Positions 5,774 through 13,695 of a stretch of DNA of 35,979 nt are shown here, in pieces; the stretch's first letter is position 1, and each line of letters starts with the position of its first letter. Source of the stretch: Deltaproteobacteria bacterium. Its GTDB lineage: Bacteria > Desulfobacterota > Binatia > DP-6. The position numbers were made by a program, and so were the translations under genes. The notes under the pieces are model-generated. The model made no database searches and was not told where the DNA came from. It saw nothing but the letters and a program-made list of their open reading frames with translations. The stretch is from positions 1-35,979 of the forward strand of contig VBKF01000126.1 in the NCBI GenBank assembly GCA_005888095.1, in the 5' to 3' direction.

Positions 5774-7845
5774 AGGTGCGCCGCTGGCGCCCGACCTGCC
5801 TGGCGGGCCTCTTCGCCCTCGCGGCGTGCGCTCGGTCGCCGGACATGGTCCTCGAGCCTGTGCACCACCTGCTCGACGATCTCGCGCGTCCGCTTCCCGA
5901 GGGGACGCCGCTCGCCTGCGCCGTCGACGACGAGACCCGGCCGGCGCTCGGTTGTGCGCCGCACCTGCTGCTCGCCAGAGAGCGGGCGATCGTGGGCGAG
6001 GGCGGCCGGGTGCGCCGTACCTTCGGACTCAGGCGGGCGGGCGACACCTCCGCCTTTCTCGTCGAGCCGTTCGCACAGCTGTCGGACGATTCGAGCCCGA
6101 CTGCTCTGCCCGTGGCGCTGGTGGATGGGCCCCGCAAAGACGTCGAGGTGACCTTCGACGTCCCCTCCGCCATCGCGGGCAGCAGCGTCGGGGTGAGCGT
6201 GTACGTGGTCCCCGCGCCACCTCCCCGTGGCAGGGTGAAGACCCGACCCGTCCTGCTCGGTCCGGGATCGGTCCTCCGGGTCGGAATCGGGCTCGATCCG
6301 ATCGGCTCGAAGGCCGGCGCGGCCCCGGTGGAGTTCCGGCTCGTCGCCCGCTCGCGGGGGTCCCGGCGGGAGCTGGTCCGGGCCGTCCTCGCGCCGACGG
6401 AGGCTGACGGCGGCCGGTGGCACGACTACCGGCAGGAGCTCGGGACACTCGGCGGCGAGCGGGTGCGGTTCGCGTTCGTGAACCGGGTGCTGGCGCGCCC
6501 GGGCGAGCGGCGCGAGGTGCCGCTCGGCTTCCCGCTCTGGAGCGAGCCCGAGATCCTCGAGTCCCGGCCACGGGGCATCCGGCCGAACCTCCTCCTGATC
6601 TCCGTCGACACCCTGCGTGCCGATCACCTGGGGTCGTACGGCTGCGACCTCCCGACGTCGCCGAACCTCGACCGGGTGGCCGCCGAGGGGACGGTCTTCG
6701 AGCAGACCTTCGCGACGTACCCGGCGACCGGCACATCGCACGCGACCATGTTCACCTCCCTCTACCCCTCGGTGCACGGCGTGTTCGGGCCGATCGACCA
6801 GGCGCCCCTGGCCGCCCCGACCCTCGGGGAAGTCGTGCGGGCCCACGGCTACCAGACGGGCGCCGTCACCGAGGACGGCATGCTCGTCGCCAGCCAGGGA
6901 GTTCAACGTGGCTTCGGGTACTATCGCGAGCACAAGGGCGCCGACCTGTGGGACACCGCGGGGCAGGTGGGGGCGACCTTCAGCGACGGACTCCGCTGGC
7001 TCGAGGCTCACCGGGGCGAGCGGTTCTTCCTCTTCCTCCACACCTACCAGGTCCACTCGCCATACAGCCCCCCTCCCGCGTTCGACCTCTTCAGGAGCTA
7101 CCGTCTCGACGGCCGGGAGGTGCCGATCACGGACGAGACTGCCGAGGCGATCCGCAGTCGCCACGCGTATGCCGGCGAGGTCCGGTACGTCGACAGCGAG
7201 TTCAGGCGGCTCCTCTCCGGGCTCGAAGCCCTCGGCGAGGCGGATCGAACGCTCGTCGTCGTCACGTCGGACCACGGGGAGGAGTTCGGGGAGCACGGCA
7301 GGATCGGCCACGGCCTGACACTCTACGACGAGGTCCTGCGCGTCCCGCTCATCCTCCGGCTGCCTCGGATCGTACCGGCAGGGCTCAGGGTGCCGGTCCA
7401 GGTCTCGCTCGTCGACCTCATGCCCACCCTGCTCGACCTCCTCCACATTCCCGTGCCCGACACGGCCCAGGGGCGGAGCCTCGTGCCGCTCCTTGGCGAC
7501 CCGCGTGCCGCGGCGTTCGCGAGCCGGCCGGTCTTCGCCGAGCTGAAGGTGGCAGGCCTGGAAGCTGTGGGGGTCCGGTACGCCGGCTACAAGTGGGTTT
7601 TCCCGAGGCAGCCGGGCGCGCAGGTCGAGACGTACGACCTCGGGGCGGACCCCGGGGAGCAGCGGGATGTCGGCGGCTCGGACCTCCGCGAACGGGGGGA
7701 GGCGCTCGCCGCGCAGTACGCGACGCTCGTCTCGTCGGCGACGACTGCGCTTGCGAGCGCGCCAGGCGTGCCGGCTGCGCCGCCCGCCCCGCCGCTCGAC
7801 GAGCGCACGGTACAGAAGCTCCGCGCGCTCGGATACGTCCAGTGA
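5770..7845 (+). CDS. Alkaline-phosphatase-superfamily (sulfatase-like) lipoprotein
   Basis: This 691-residue protein has a lipoprotein signal (LFALAAC, Cys20), a roughly 250-residue N-terminal beta-rich region and a sulfatase/phosphotransferase domain from about residue 270. The domain opens with [16 protein letters not shown] (metal ligand D280), and [12 protein letters not shown] carries later metal ligands. The nucleophile region reads T320-G-T-S-H324 instead of C/S-x-P-x-R, so it should not form formylglycine. It is more likely a phosphoglycerol- or phosphoethanolamine-transferase-like or phosphodiesterase enzyme than a true sulfatase. It ends in LRALGYVQ, common in this family. The GTG start overlaps the DprE1-like stop by 4 bp, which suggests a role in the same surface-glycan pathway. 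Confidence 0.8.
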   Translation: MKVRRWRPTCLAGLFALAACARSPDMVLEPVHHLLDDLARPLPEGTPLACAVDDETRPALGCAPHLLLARERAIVGEGGRVRRTFGLRRAGDTSAFLVEPFAQLSDDSSPTALPVALVDGPRKDVEVTFDVPSAIAGSSVGVSVYVVPAPPPRGRVKTRPVLLGPGSVLRVGIGLDPIGSKAGAAPVEFRLVARSRGSRRELVRAVLAPTEADGGRWHDYRQELGTLGGERVRFAFVNRVLARPGERREVPLGFPLWSEPEILESRPRGIRPNLLLISVDTLRADHLGSYGCDLPTSPNLDRVAAEGTVFEQTFATYPATGTSHATMFTSLYPSVHGVFGPIDQAPLAAPTLGEVVRAHGYQTGAVTEDGMLVASQGVQRGFGYYREHKGADLWDTAGQVGATFSDGLRWLEAHRGERFFLFLHTYQVHSPYSPPPAFDLFRSYRLDGREVPITDETAEAIRSRHAYAGEVRYVDSEFRRLLSGLEALGEADRTLVVVTSDHGEEFGEHGRIGHGLTLYDEVLRVPLILRLPRIVPAGLRVPVQVSLVDLMPTLLDLLHIPVPDTAQGRSLVPLLGDPRAAAFASRPVFAELKVAGLEAVGVRYAGYKWVFPRQPGAQVETYDLGADPGEQRDVGGSDLRERGEALAAQYATLVSSATTALASAPGVPAAPPAPPLDERTVQKLRALGYVQ

Positions 7846-7856
7846 TGGGCCATCAC
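7842..7856. repeat. Perfect palindrome spanning two convergent stop codons
   Basis: GTGATGGGCCATCAC is a 7+1+7 palindrome. It contains the TGA of the sulfatase-like gene on the plus strand and the TGA of the vapC remnant on the minus strand. It has no T-tract, so a terminator role is doubtful. Confidence 0.5.
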
Positions 7857-8047
7857 GCGGGACCATTCTCTGGGAGGACGTCGAAGCCTTCCCGGGCCGC
7901 CGCCTTCCGCAGTCGATCGTCGAAAGAGACGAAGCCGCGGCCGGCCGTCCTGCCCCGGGTCCAGAGAAGCGCAGCGGCGAGCTGAAACGCGTCGGCGGCT
8001 TGAAGCGGGTGCACCGAGAGCAGGCGCTCGGCGCGTTCGCGGAGACG
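7853..8047 (-). pseudogene. vapC: VapC-type PIN toxin, C-terminal remnant
   Basis: On the minus strand an open frame from about 8047 to TGA 7853-7855 reads RLRERAERLLSVHPLQAADA, then FQLAAALLWTRGRTAGRGFV, then SFDDRLRKAAAREGFDVLPE. These are the C-terminal PIN-domain elements: the acidic HPLxAADAxQLAAA helix and the FVSFDDRL strand with active-site Asp residues. A TAA occurs in frame at 8069-8071, so it has no start. The missing N-terminal part lies in the same orientation at 9976-10091 next to vapB. The toxin gene has therefore been split by roughly 1.9 kb of inserted DNA. Confidence 0.75.
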
Positions 8048-8068
8048 CCCGCCAGGGGACGATCGCGG

Positions 8069-8398
8069 TTAGAGGTAGGGGTCGGCAATGTAGAGGATGC
8101 CGCCGTCCAGCAGTTCCTTCGGGTCGGGCCGACCGGAGCCCCCGATGCTGCCATCGCGGCGACGATACTGGTGCACCAGGGCGATGCGGGTGCCGGATGC
8201 TCTGTCCAGGTACTCCAGAATCTGGGTTCGGGTCTTACTCGGCTCTCCAGCAATCCGCTTGCGGGGAATGAAGCTGCTGAGCTTCCTGATCCTGAACTCC
8301 CCGGCCTCGGCCCGCTGCCAATACTGCCCCCGATTGAACCTATCGCGGATGTCGTCCAGTGTGGTAGGGACCCGTAGCGGGGGTGGCGCAATGCCCAT
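8069..8398 (-). CDS. Hypothetical protein (109 aa)
   Basis: I do not recognise the family with certainty. The sequence looks like a real soluble protein with balanced composition: IRDRFNRGQYWQRAEAGEFR, then TRTQILEYLDRASGTRIALV, then the Gly-rich DGSIGGSGRPDPKELLDGGI. Its start codon overlaps that of the divergent gene on the plus strand: the 8-bp palindrome ATGCCCAT at 8391-8398 supplies both ATG codons. It lies inside the DNA that splits vapC and may be passenger cargo. No function is assigned. Confidence 0.6.
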   Translation of the reverse strand: MGIAPPPLRVPTTLDDIRDRFNRGQYWQRAEAGEFRIRKLSSFIPRKRIAGEPSKTRTQILEYLDRASGTRIALVHQYRRRDGSIGGSGRPDPKELLDGGILYIADPYL

Positions 8399-8726
8399 TT
8401 CGGAGCGTGAAATCCAGCGGGAGTTGGGGCTCTACCTAGCCGGCCGCATGTCAGTTGCCAACTTTTATCGCTGGGTGTCCCAGCGAGCGGTTGATAGCGC
8501 TCAGTGGGCCAATGCGGCGACCGGACGGATGGCAATGCGTCTCATGAACGCCCTCTCAGTACATGCCGCCGGTGGATGGAGCGAGGACGAACTCCAGAAC
8601 GACCTCCGGCCCCTACTGAGGGTTCAGACGGCGGTCGTTGACATCCCTACTGCGCCCTCCTACCGCCTACATTTGGCAGGCAGCCCCTCAGCAACCAGCG
8701 TGGAGCGTGAACTCAGGGTGTCTTGA
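8391..8726 (+). CDS. Hypothetical protein (111 aa)
   Basis: The predicted protein begins MPISEREIQRELGLYLAGRM, is mainly helical, and ends in a short beta-like segment (SYRLHLAGSPSATSVEREL). The family is not recognised. The region LYLAGRMSVANFYRWVSQRA suggests a small helical scaffold rather than an enzyme. It is divergent from its left neighbour with overlapping start codons and convergent with a broken gene on the right, overlapping its end by 14 bp. It is located within the IS1-associated insertion, with no clear ribosome site. Confidence 0.5.
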   Translation: MPISEREIQRELGLYLAGRMSVANFYRWVSQRAVDSAQWANAATGRMAMRLMNALSVHAAGGWSEDELQNDLRPLLRVQTAVVDIPTAPSYRLHLAGSPSATSVERELRVS

Positions 8727-9167
8727 CTCCGGGTTCGTAGATCAACCGGAAGGGCGTCCGCGCTAGGGGCTCGTCCTCTCCATCGACATACACCTCGACC
8801 CAGTAGAGCCCCATCTCCGTCGTCTGGATCCCCACACGTAAGATGAAGTTCGCCCCGCTCTCCTCGTTCTGGAAGAGAGCACGGAATTCCGCATCGTCAC
8901 CGACCGGCTTCCCGTTGGGGCGAACGAGCCTGACCCTGAAAGTTCGCTCCCCTCTCGCTTCCCCCGCTTTGGAAATCACGAGCACGGTGAAGGTCACCCC
9001 CATAGGGGGGGAGTGTCCAGGGCGGTACTGCCAGTAGGTCCAACGAAACCAACCGTAATGTTATCTATGATCCGGATAGCGCTGAGCGTTGTGTCAGCCT
9101 CTTGAAGAACCCTGTCGCATACAAGGGTCGCACATATCAGCGGTCTGGGATTAGACGTTTTGGCCAT
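8713..9167 (-). pseudogene. Frameshifted small protein (DUF6941-like)
   Basis: Two minus-strand frames join into one sensible protein. ATG 9167 starts a frame reading LICATLVCDRVLQEADTTLS, then AIRIIDNITVGFVGPTG. A second frame from about 9003 continues with FTVLVISKAGEARGERTFRV and on to GLYWVEVYVDGEDEPLARTP, ending at TGA 8713. They meet at a run of seven C (plus-strand G7, 9005-9011). One additional C would restore a continuous frame of about 150 residues. The pattern (a CD-x-VL motif, a beta-sandwich, VYVDGE) resembles DUF6941-type proteins, whose function is unknown. Its start overlaps the upstream gene's stop by 1 bp. The lesion may be natural or a homopolymer error. Confidence 0.65.
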
Positions 9168-9457
9168 TATCGGCGCTTTGCGTCGGCGGCGACCGCAGCC
9201 CTAACGGCGTCTTGGGCACTCCTTATCGGGTCCACCCCGAGGACCGCAATGTACCGACGCCCGCCCGTATCCGTCTCATAGCTCCAGGCATAGGCGAGCC
9301 CGGCCTTGGGGTGTCCCTTGAGGGCGAATACTTCCACAATGCCCTCCCATACCGTCTGGCCTTGGAACGTCTCGTGCACCGGCACAGAGCGCAGATGGGT
9401 GCCCTCGACGCCGCGTAGGTCGCGGATCGCCTTTCGCAGTCGCTCGCGCTCCGTCAT
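9167..9457 (-). CDS. Hypothetical protein (96 aa)
   Basis: This small soluble protein begins MTERERLRKAIRDLRGVEGT. It continues with TFQGQTVWEGIVEVFALKGH and the aromatic strand AYAWSYETDTGGRRYIAVLG, and ends in a helix rich in Ala and Arg. I recall similar unnamed proteins in other bacteria but know no function. Its ATG overlaps the TGA of the transposase remnant by 4 bp, and its stop overlaps the start of the next gene by 1 bp. The three thus read like one transcript, which supports a passenger-gene status on the insertion. Confidence 0.6.
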   Translation of the reverse strand: MTERERLRKAIRDLRGVEGTHLRSVPVHETFQGQTVWEGIVEVFALKGHPKAGLAYAWSYETDTGGRRYIAVLGVDPIRSAQDAVRAAVAADAKRR

Positions 9458-9978
9458 GCCGCCATGTCTACCAAATCCTTGACGGTCAGAGGACTGCTCG
9501 CCACACCGGCTTCTATCGCCGGCGTGCAGCGGATCGAGCGGTGGAACCGGACGAAGTTGTAGTGGGTGAAGTGGAGGTCCATCGTGGCCTTCAAGTTCTC
9601 CGCCTTCTTGCTGAAGGCGTTGGTCAACCGCGTCAGCCGCCGTACCTGCATGCGGATCGTGACGTTCTGCCGCTCGACGTAGGACGTGCTCACGAGTTCC
9701 ATGTCTGGGTAGCCGATCACGTCCTCTTTCTCGACGTTGACGATGCGCGATGGGCTGTATCGCCCACGGCCGGCTGGCGTCTCCTCGTAGGACTTTACCA
9801 CTTGGGCGAAGGCCACATCGTCCCCGAACGCATGGCGGACGGCGCCGACGTACGGCTCGAAGGCGTCGGTGGAGAGCTGGATATGGCCCCGGAGCCTGGC
9901 CTTGAGGTCCAGGATGAAGTCGTAGCCTGTGGCGGTGCCGCGCTTGCCGACGCGCCAGGCGGGAACTCCGTGCGTGTC
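9454..9978 (-). pseudogene. IS1-family transposase, 5'-truncated
   Basis: The frame has no start of its own and enters from the vapC remnant. IS1-type sequence begins at PAWRVGKRGTATGYDFILDL and continues through IQLSTDAFEPYVGAVRHAFG. It ends with the family hallmark STSYVERQNVTIRMQVRRLT, RLTNAFSKKAENLK and LHFTHYNFVRFH before TGA 9454. This is the C-terminal half of an IS1 DDE transposase, with the zinc-finger/HTH region and about the first 100 residues absent. An internal GTG could start a shorter product, but it would lack catalytic residues. It marks the insertion that disrupted vapC. Confidence 0.8.
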
Positions 9979-10091
9979 CGCCCACCAGGCGGCGATCGCC
10001 GGATCCTCGTCGACAAGTCGCTTGTGGCGCGCGCGGTCTCGGGCTCGTCAATGACCAGCGTGACGACGGCCGAGGTGTCCCAGTACTTCAC
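9976..10091 (-). pseudogene. vapC: VapC-type PIN toxin, N-terminal remnant
   Basis: GTG 10091 opens with VKYWDTSAVVTLVIDEPETA, a typical PIN-domain N-terminus with the first catalytic Asp in WDTSA. A frame change within the GCGCGCGCG run (about 10025-10036) is needed to continue with RLVDEDPAIAAWWAD, after which IS1 transposase sequence takes over. The gene is therefore doubly broken, by an indel and an insertion. Its start overlaps the vapB stop by 4 bp (GTGA), the usual vapBC arrangement. The other end of the gene is at 7853-8047. Confidence 0.72.
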
Positions 10092-10378
10092 CAGCCCGAC
10101 TCGCGTTCCTTGATCAGCGTCTTCCGCAGGAGTCCTCTCGGGTCCCGGACACGACGCTGCTTCCAGAATCCTTTTGGCAGCTTTCCGGTGCCGATCCGCA
10201 GGAGTCCCTGCCGTTCGAGCTCGCGTAGATCCGCGTCGACGAGTTCGCCGGGTTCGATCGGCACCAGGCGAGCGACCGGCACACGACGCTCGGTCACCAG
10301 TATCTCCTCCCCGCTCTTCACGAGACGCAGATACCGACTCAGCTCGGCCTTCAACCGGGCGACAGGGGCGGTCTTCAT
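10088..10378 (-). CDS. vapB: Phd/YefM-type antitoxin (VapB role)
   Basis: This is a 96-residue antitoxin. The N-terminal MKTAPVARLKAELSRYLRLV and EEILVTERRVPVARLVPIEP are the Phd/YefM DNA-binding fold, and the C-terminal tail (residues about 55-96) is the toxin-wrapping region. It would neutralise and autoregulate with the PIN toxin encoded next to it, but that toxin is now split and frameshifted. ATG 10378 fits the family start better than an upstream ATG at 10396. With its toxin dead, this is an orphan antitoxin that could still repress its own promoter or counter related toxins elsewhere. Confidence 0.85.
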   Translation of the reverse strand: MKTAPVARLKAELSRYLRLVKSGEEILVTERRVPVARLVPIEPGELVDADLRELERQGLLRIGTGKLPKGFWKQRRVRDPRGLLRKTLIKERESGW

Positions 10379-10575
10379 GTGACCAGAATAGTACACAGAC
10401 CGCTCGGCCGCTGGCGCGGCGTGTCGCGAAAGGAGCGGGACTGGCGCGGCGGGGCGATTGACGAGCGAACGCTGGAGATCTCCGAACCCTGGGCTGCGTG
10501 AACTGAAGCGAAAGGGGGACGTCCATATTTTGGGCTTTACCTGGCCGGCGCCGCTGTGTCAGGATCCGCGAGCAG

Positions 10576-11583
10576 ATGAGCCCGGGTGCCGCCCACAGCA
10601 GATCGACCGCCCCCGGGCCGGCCCGCGAGGACCTGCCGCCGGGCGCCGACCTTCCCACCGAGCGGGGCAGCTGCGCCCTCTGCGGCGAGCGCCGCGGCAC
10701 CCGCCTCGCCTCGGGGCCCGACTTCGAGTACGACACGACGCGTACCGAGCTGACCCTCTGGCGCTGCCCCTGCGGCGGCGTCTACCTCGATCCGCGCCCG
10801 AGCCATGCCGCCCTGGGGCGCATCTACCCGGACAGCTACTACGCCTACGACTTCGTCGCGAAGGCGGGCGGCTTCGTCATGCGCTTCAAGGGCATGGCCG
10901 AGCGGGCCAAGCTCGACCTCTATCGCCGCTACCTGCCCGACGGCGGCAGAGCGCTCGACGTCGGCTGCGGCGACGGGCATCTGCTCGTCCAACTCGCCGG
11001 CGAGCGCCGCGCCTCCCTCGAGCTCCACGGGGTCGAGTTCTCGGAGGCGGCGGTCCTGGCGGCGGAAGCGCGGGGGCTGGTCGTGCACCGCGGGCGCATC
11101 GAGGACGTGAGCCTCCCGGCCCGCGCCTTCGACCTCGTCATCATGAACCAGCTGATCGAGCACGTGGCCGATCCGCGCGCCGTCCTCGCCAAGGTCGCCG
11201 CCTCGCTGCGGCCCGGCGGCCACGTCTTCGTCGAGACGCCGAATTTGGACTCGTGGGACGCACGCCTCTTCCGCCGCCGCTACTGGGGCGGCTACCATCT
11301 CCCGCGCCACTTCCACCTGTTCGACACGCGCACCCTGCCGGCGCTCGCGCGCCGCGCCGGCCTCGAGCCGGTGGCGCTCCAGCCGCTCGTCTGCCCGCAG
11401 TTCTGGATCGTGTCGCTGCACAACTGGCTCAGCGACCTGGGCGCGCGCCGCCTGGCCGACCGGCTCTTCAGCCCCTTCAACCCGGTGTGGCTCGCGCCGT
11501 TCACCCTGGTCGAGCTCGTCCACCGCCGGCTGGGGTGGACGTCGAACCTCCAGATGATCGCACGGCAGGGAGCCGTGAGATGA
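10576..11583 (+). CDS. SAM-dependent methyltransferase with N-terminal zinc-ribbon-like region
   Basis: This is a 335-residue class I methyltransferase (Methyltransf_23 type). Cys33/Cys36 (CALC) and Cys64/Cys66 (CPC) could form a metal-binding knuckle, as is usual for methyltransferases encoded in polysaccharide loci. Motif I is LDVGCGDGH (about residues 127-135), followed by GVEFSEAAV, then IMNQLIEHVADP and LRPGGHVFVETPN. The acceptor may be a sugar or lipid-linked glycan, but that is inferred from context. The start of the next gene overlaps the stop (ATGA), so the two are translationally coupled. The ribosome site before ATG 10576 is weak. The 180 bp upstream, back to vapB, hold no recognisable gene. 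Confidence 0.85.
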   Translation: MSPGAAHSRSTAPGPAREDLPPGADLPTERGSCALCGERRGTRLASGPDFEYDTTRTELTLWRCPCGGVYLDPRPSHAALGRIYPDSYYAYDFVAKAGGFVMRFKGMAERAKLDLYRRYLPDGGRALDVGCGDGHLLVQLAGERRASLELHGVEFSEAAVLAAEARGLVVHRGRIEDVSLPARAFDLVIMNQLIEHVADPRAVLAKVAASLRPGGHVFVETPNLDSWDARLFRRRYWGGYHLPRHFHLFDTRTLPALARRAGLEPVALQPLVCPQFWIVSLHNWLSDLGARRLADRLFSPFNPVWLAPFTLVELVHRRLGWTSNLQMIARQGAVR

Positions 11584-12689
11584 GTCCGGCGAGGATGGCG
11601 TCGGGAACGCCCGCTCCCGCGGCGCTGGCGCTCCCCGGCGGTGGATGGATCGCCAACCCCGGCTGGGACGCCACCTTCTTCGTCGGCTCGCTCGCACTCG
11701 GGATCGTGCTCACCACGATCGCCCTCGCGGCGCCGTCGCTCGCCATCCCGGCGACCATCGCGGGCGGCATCCTGTTCGCGAACACCCACAACCTGGTGAC
11801 CGGCTTCTTCTTCCTCGATGCCGAGAACCTCACCTACTACCGGCGCTTCCCGCACTGGTACTTCACGGTCCCGCTGCTCCTGCTCACCTCGGCGATGGGG
11901 ATCACGCTGGTCGCGCCGATCCTCGCCTTCGTCATGCATTTCTTCTTCACCAACTGGCACGTGATCCGGCAGTCGGTCGGCATCCAGAAGCTCTACCTCG
12001 GCCGCGCCAAGGCCGCGGAGGTCGAGCGCAAGCTCGACGCGACGCTCATCTACGCGGCGGGCGTCGTGCTGAACGGGTTCGCGCTGTGGAAGTACGGCCT
12101 GCTCTCCGGGACGAGCCCGCTCGCGACGGTCGACGGGCAGCCGGCGGCCGCGCTCGTCACCGCCGGCGCCGTCGCGCTCCTCGGCGCGATCCTCACCGGC
12201 CGCGTCCTCTGGGTCGGCCGGCGGGCGGGGCGCGTCGCCTGGCAGCGCCTCGCCTTCGGCCTCACGGGCATCGCGATGTACAGCCCCTACCTGGTGATCG
12301 ACAACCTGGCCTGCGCGTTCCTGGCCGGGCTGCTCCCGCACTACATGCAGTACCACGGCATCTTCTGGCTGGTCGGCCGGAACAAGTATCCCGGCAACCC
12401 GCGCTACGCGGACTCGTGGCTCGGGAAGCTCGCGCAGGACTTCCGCGTCTGGGTCGGCCTGGTGGTCGTCGCGGCGTTCGCGATGGGCCTGCTCCGCGCC
12501 CCGCATTTCCTCGCCGAGAAGAGCCCGGCGCTCATGGCCGCCTACCACACGCCCGTCATGCTCACGCTCGGTGCGTTCTACGGCCTCGGCTGGATGCACT
12601 TCTACCTCGACGGGCTCCTCTTTCGCTTCCGGTACCCCGAGGTGCGGGCGGCGATCCTCCGCTACCTGAAGGACCCGCGCGCGCGCTGA
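11580..12689 (+). CDS. Polytopic membrane protein with conserved histidines
   Basis: This is a 369-residue protein with about eight to ten hydrophobic segments. Histidines sit at the membrane edges in repeated aromatic motifs: NTHNLVTGFF (H70), FPHWYF (H92), MHFFFTNWHVIRQ (H120, H127), LPHYMQYHGIFW (H254, H259) and WMHFYLDG (H340). The set recalls membrane di-metal oxygenases and Brp/Blh-type carotene-cleaving enzymes, but no family could be confirmed. It is coupled to the methyltransferase by a 4-bp overlap, so it may modify the same lipid or glycan. It is complete, with signal-anchor-like hydrophobic stretches from residue 31. Confidence 0.65.
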   Translation: MSPARMASGTPAPAALALPGGGWIANPGWDATFFVGSLALGIVLTTIALAAPSLAIPATIAGGILFANTHNLVTGFFFLDAENLTYYRRFPHWYFTVPLLLLTSAMGITLVAPILAFVMHFFFTNWHVIRQSVGIQKLYLGRAKAAEVERKLDATLIYAAGVVLNGFALWKYGLLSGTSPLATVDGQPAAALVTAGAVALLGAILTGRVLWVGRRAGRVAWQRLAFGLTGIAMYSPYLVIDNLACAFLAGLLPHYMQYHGIFWLVGRNKYPGNPRYADSWLGKLAQDFRVWVGLVVVAAFAMGLLRAPHFLAEKSPALMAAYHTPVMLTLGAFYGLGWMHFYLDGLLFRFRYPEVRAAILRYLKDPRAR

Positions 12690-12778
12690 CGGCCGGCGGC
12701 GGGACGGACGGCCGTGCGCGCACCGCGCCGAGGTCGGGCGGTAGACCGGAGGGGTAAAACCGCTATACCCGGAGGCGC

Positions 12779-13675
12779 ATGCCGCCGGTCGCACGCCTCG
12801 CCCTCCTTCTCGCCGGGTGGCTGGTCGCCTGCGCTCCCCACAGACAACCCGTCCCGCCGCCGCCGGCACGCGCGGCCGCGGACGTGGCGCAAGAGACGAA
12901 GCTCGATAACGGCTTCCTCACCGTGCGCGTCGAGGTGCCGCCCGCGCCGGCGGGACCCAAGCCCGTGGTCGTCTCGCCGCTCGGCGAGCGCGACGCGCTC
13001 CGGAGCGCCGGGGCGGTCGTCATCACCTACGAGGCCAACTGGCAGCTCCTCGAGCCGTTCAAGGCGGGCCAGCCGCCGCCGAAGAACACGGTCGGCGTCT
13101 GGCTGCTCGCCTCGCCGACGCCGAAGACGATCGGCAAGGGTTTCTTCAACCTGATCGACTACTATGCGAACACGGCGATCCCGAAGGTGCTCGACTACGT
13201 GACGACGCTCCCCGAGGTCGACCCGACGCGCATCGGCATCGCGGGTAGCTCGACGTACGGCTTCATCGCGCTGCAGGCCGTCGCCGCGGACCGCCGGCTG
13301 GCGGCGGCCGCTGCGGTGCTCGCCTGCGGCGACTACCGCACCTTCCTCCACTACTCGAACCTGGCGATGAACGGACAGCCGCTCGACCTCGACGAGGGGT
13401 ACGCGCGGTGGATCGACGCCCAGGACCCGGCGCTGCATCCCGAGCGCCTGGTGCACGCCGCCGTGCTCATGATCAACGGCACGGCCGACCAGGCGATTCC
13501 GATCCGCTGCGTGCGAAACACCGGGCGCGTGCTCCGGCGGGCCTACGCGCGAGCCGGTGTGCCGGAGCGGTTCCGGCTTCGCATCCTGAACGGCGTCGCC
13601 CACGTGCAGAACGAGGAGACGCGGCACGAGGTCCTGGCCTGGTGGGATCGTTGGCTGCTTCGCCCGTCGAAGTGA
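12779..13675 (+). CDS. Alpha/beta hydrolase lipoprotein
   Basis: This 298-residue protein has a lipobox (LVAC, Cys18) and a Pro-rich linker, so it should be anchored in the envelope. The fold is that of dienelactone-hydrolase/prolyl-oligopeptidase-like esterases. The nucleophile elbow GSSTYG contains Ser158, NGTADQAIPI supplies the acidic residue, and GVAHVQNEE supplies the His near the C-terminus. The substrate is unknown; esters on surface glycans or lipids are plausible given the neighbours. A purine-rich GGAGG lies just upstream of ATG 12779. The 89 bp separating it from the previous gene hold no recognisable feature. Confidence 0.78.
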   Translation: MPPVARLALLLAGWLVACAPHRQPVPPPPARAAADVAQETKLDNGFLTVRVEVPPAPAGPKPVVVSPLGERDALRSAGAVVITYEANWQLLEPFKAGQPPPKNTVGVWLLASPTPKTIGKGFFNLIDYYANTAIPKVLDYVTTLPEVDPTRIGIAGSSTYGFIALQAVAADRRLAAAAAVLACGDYRTFLHYSNLAMNGQPLDLDEGYARWIDAQDPALHPERLVHAAVLMINGTADQAIPIRCVRNTGRVLRRAYARAGVPERFRLRILNGVAHVQNEETRHEVLAWWDRWLLRPSK

Positions 13676-13695
13676 GCCTGCCGGCTCCTCAGGCT
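13675..13695. terminator. Weak hairpin between convergent genes
   Basis: AGCCTG and CAGGCT form a 6-bp stem around a 9-base loop where the hydrolase and YfhO-like genes converge. There is no T-run on either side, so any termination role is tentative. Confidence 0.25.

Larger units (their letters stand above)
8048..9975. mobile_element. IS1-associated insertion splitting vapC
   Basis: Both borders are defined by the two recognisable pieces of one vapC gene. The insert carries an IS1-type transposase remnant at its right end and four small genes of unknown function. About 40 codons of the toxin's centre are missing, so the insertion was accompanied by a deletion, or the ends have eroded. No convincing terminal inverted repeats or target duplication were found by eye, so the exact ends are uncertain by some tens of bases. 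Confidence 0.6.

Noticed and set aside
6721-6744. Calling the 5770-7845 protein a formylglycine sulfatase.
   Set aside because: The C/S-x-P-x-R maturation motif is absent; the site reads TGTSH.
8066-8074. GGTTAGAGG near the left border of the vapC insertion as an attC core.
   Set aside because: The last base does not fit GTTRRRY and no paired L or R'' arm was found nearby.
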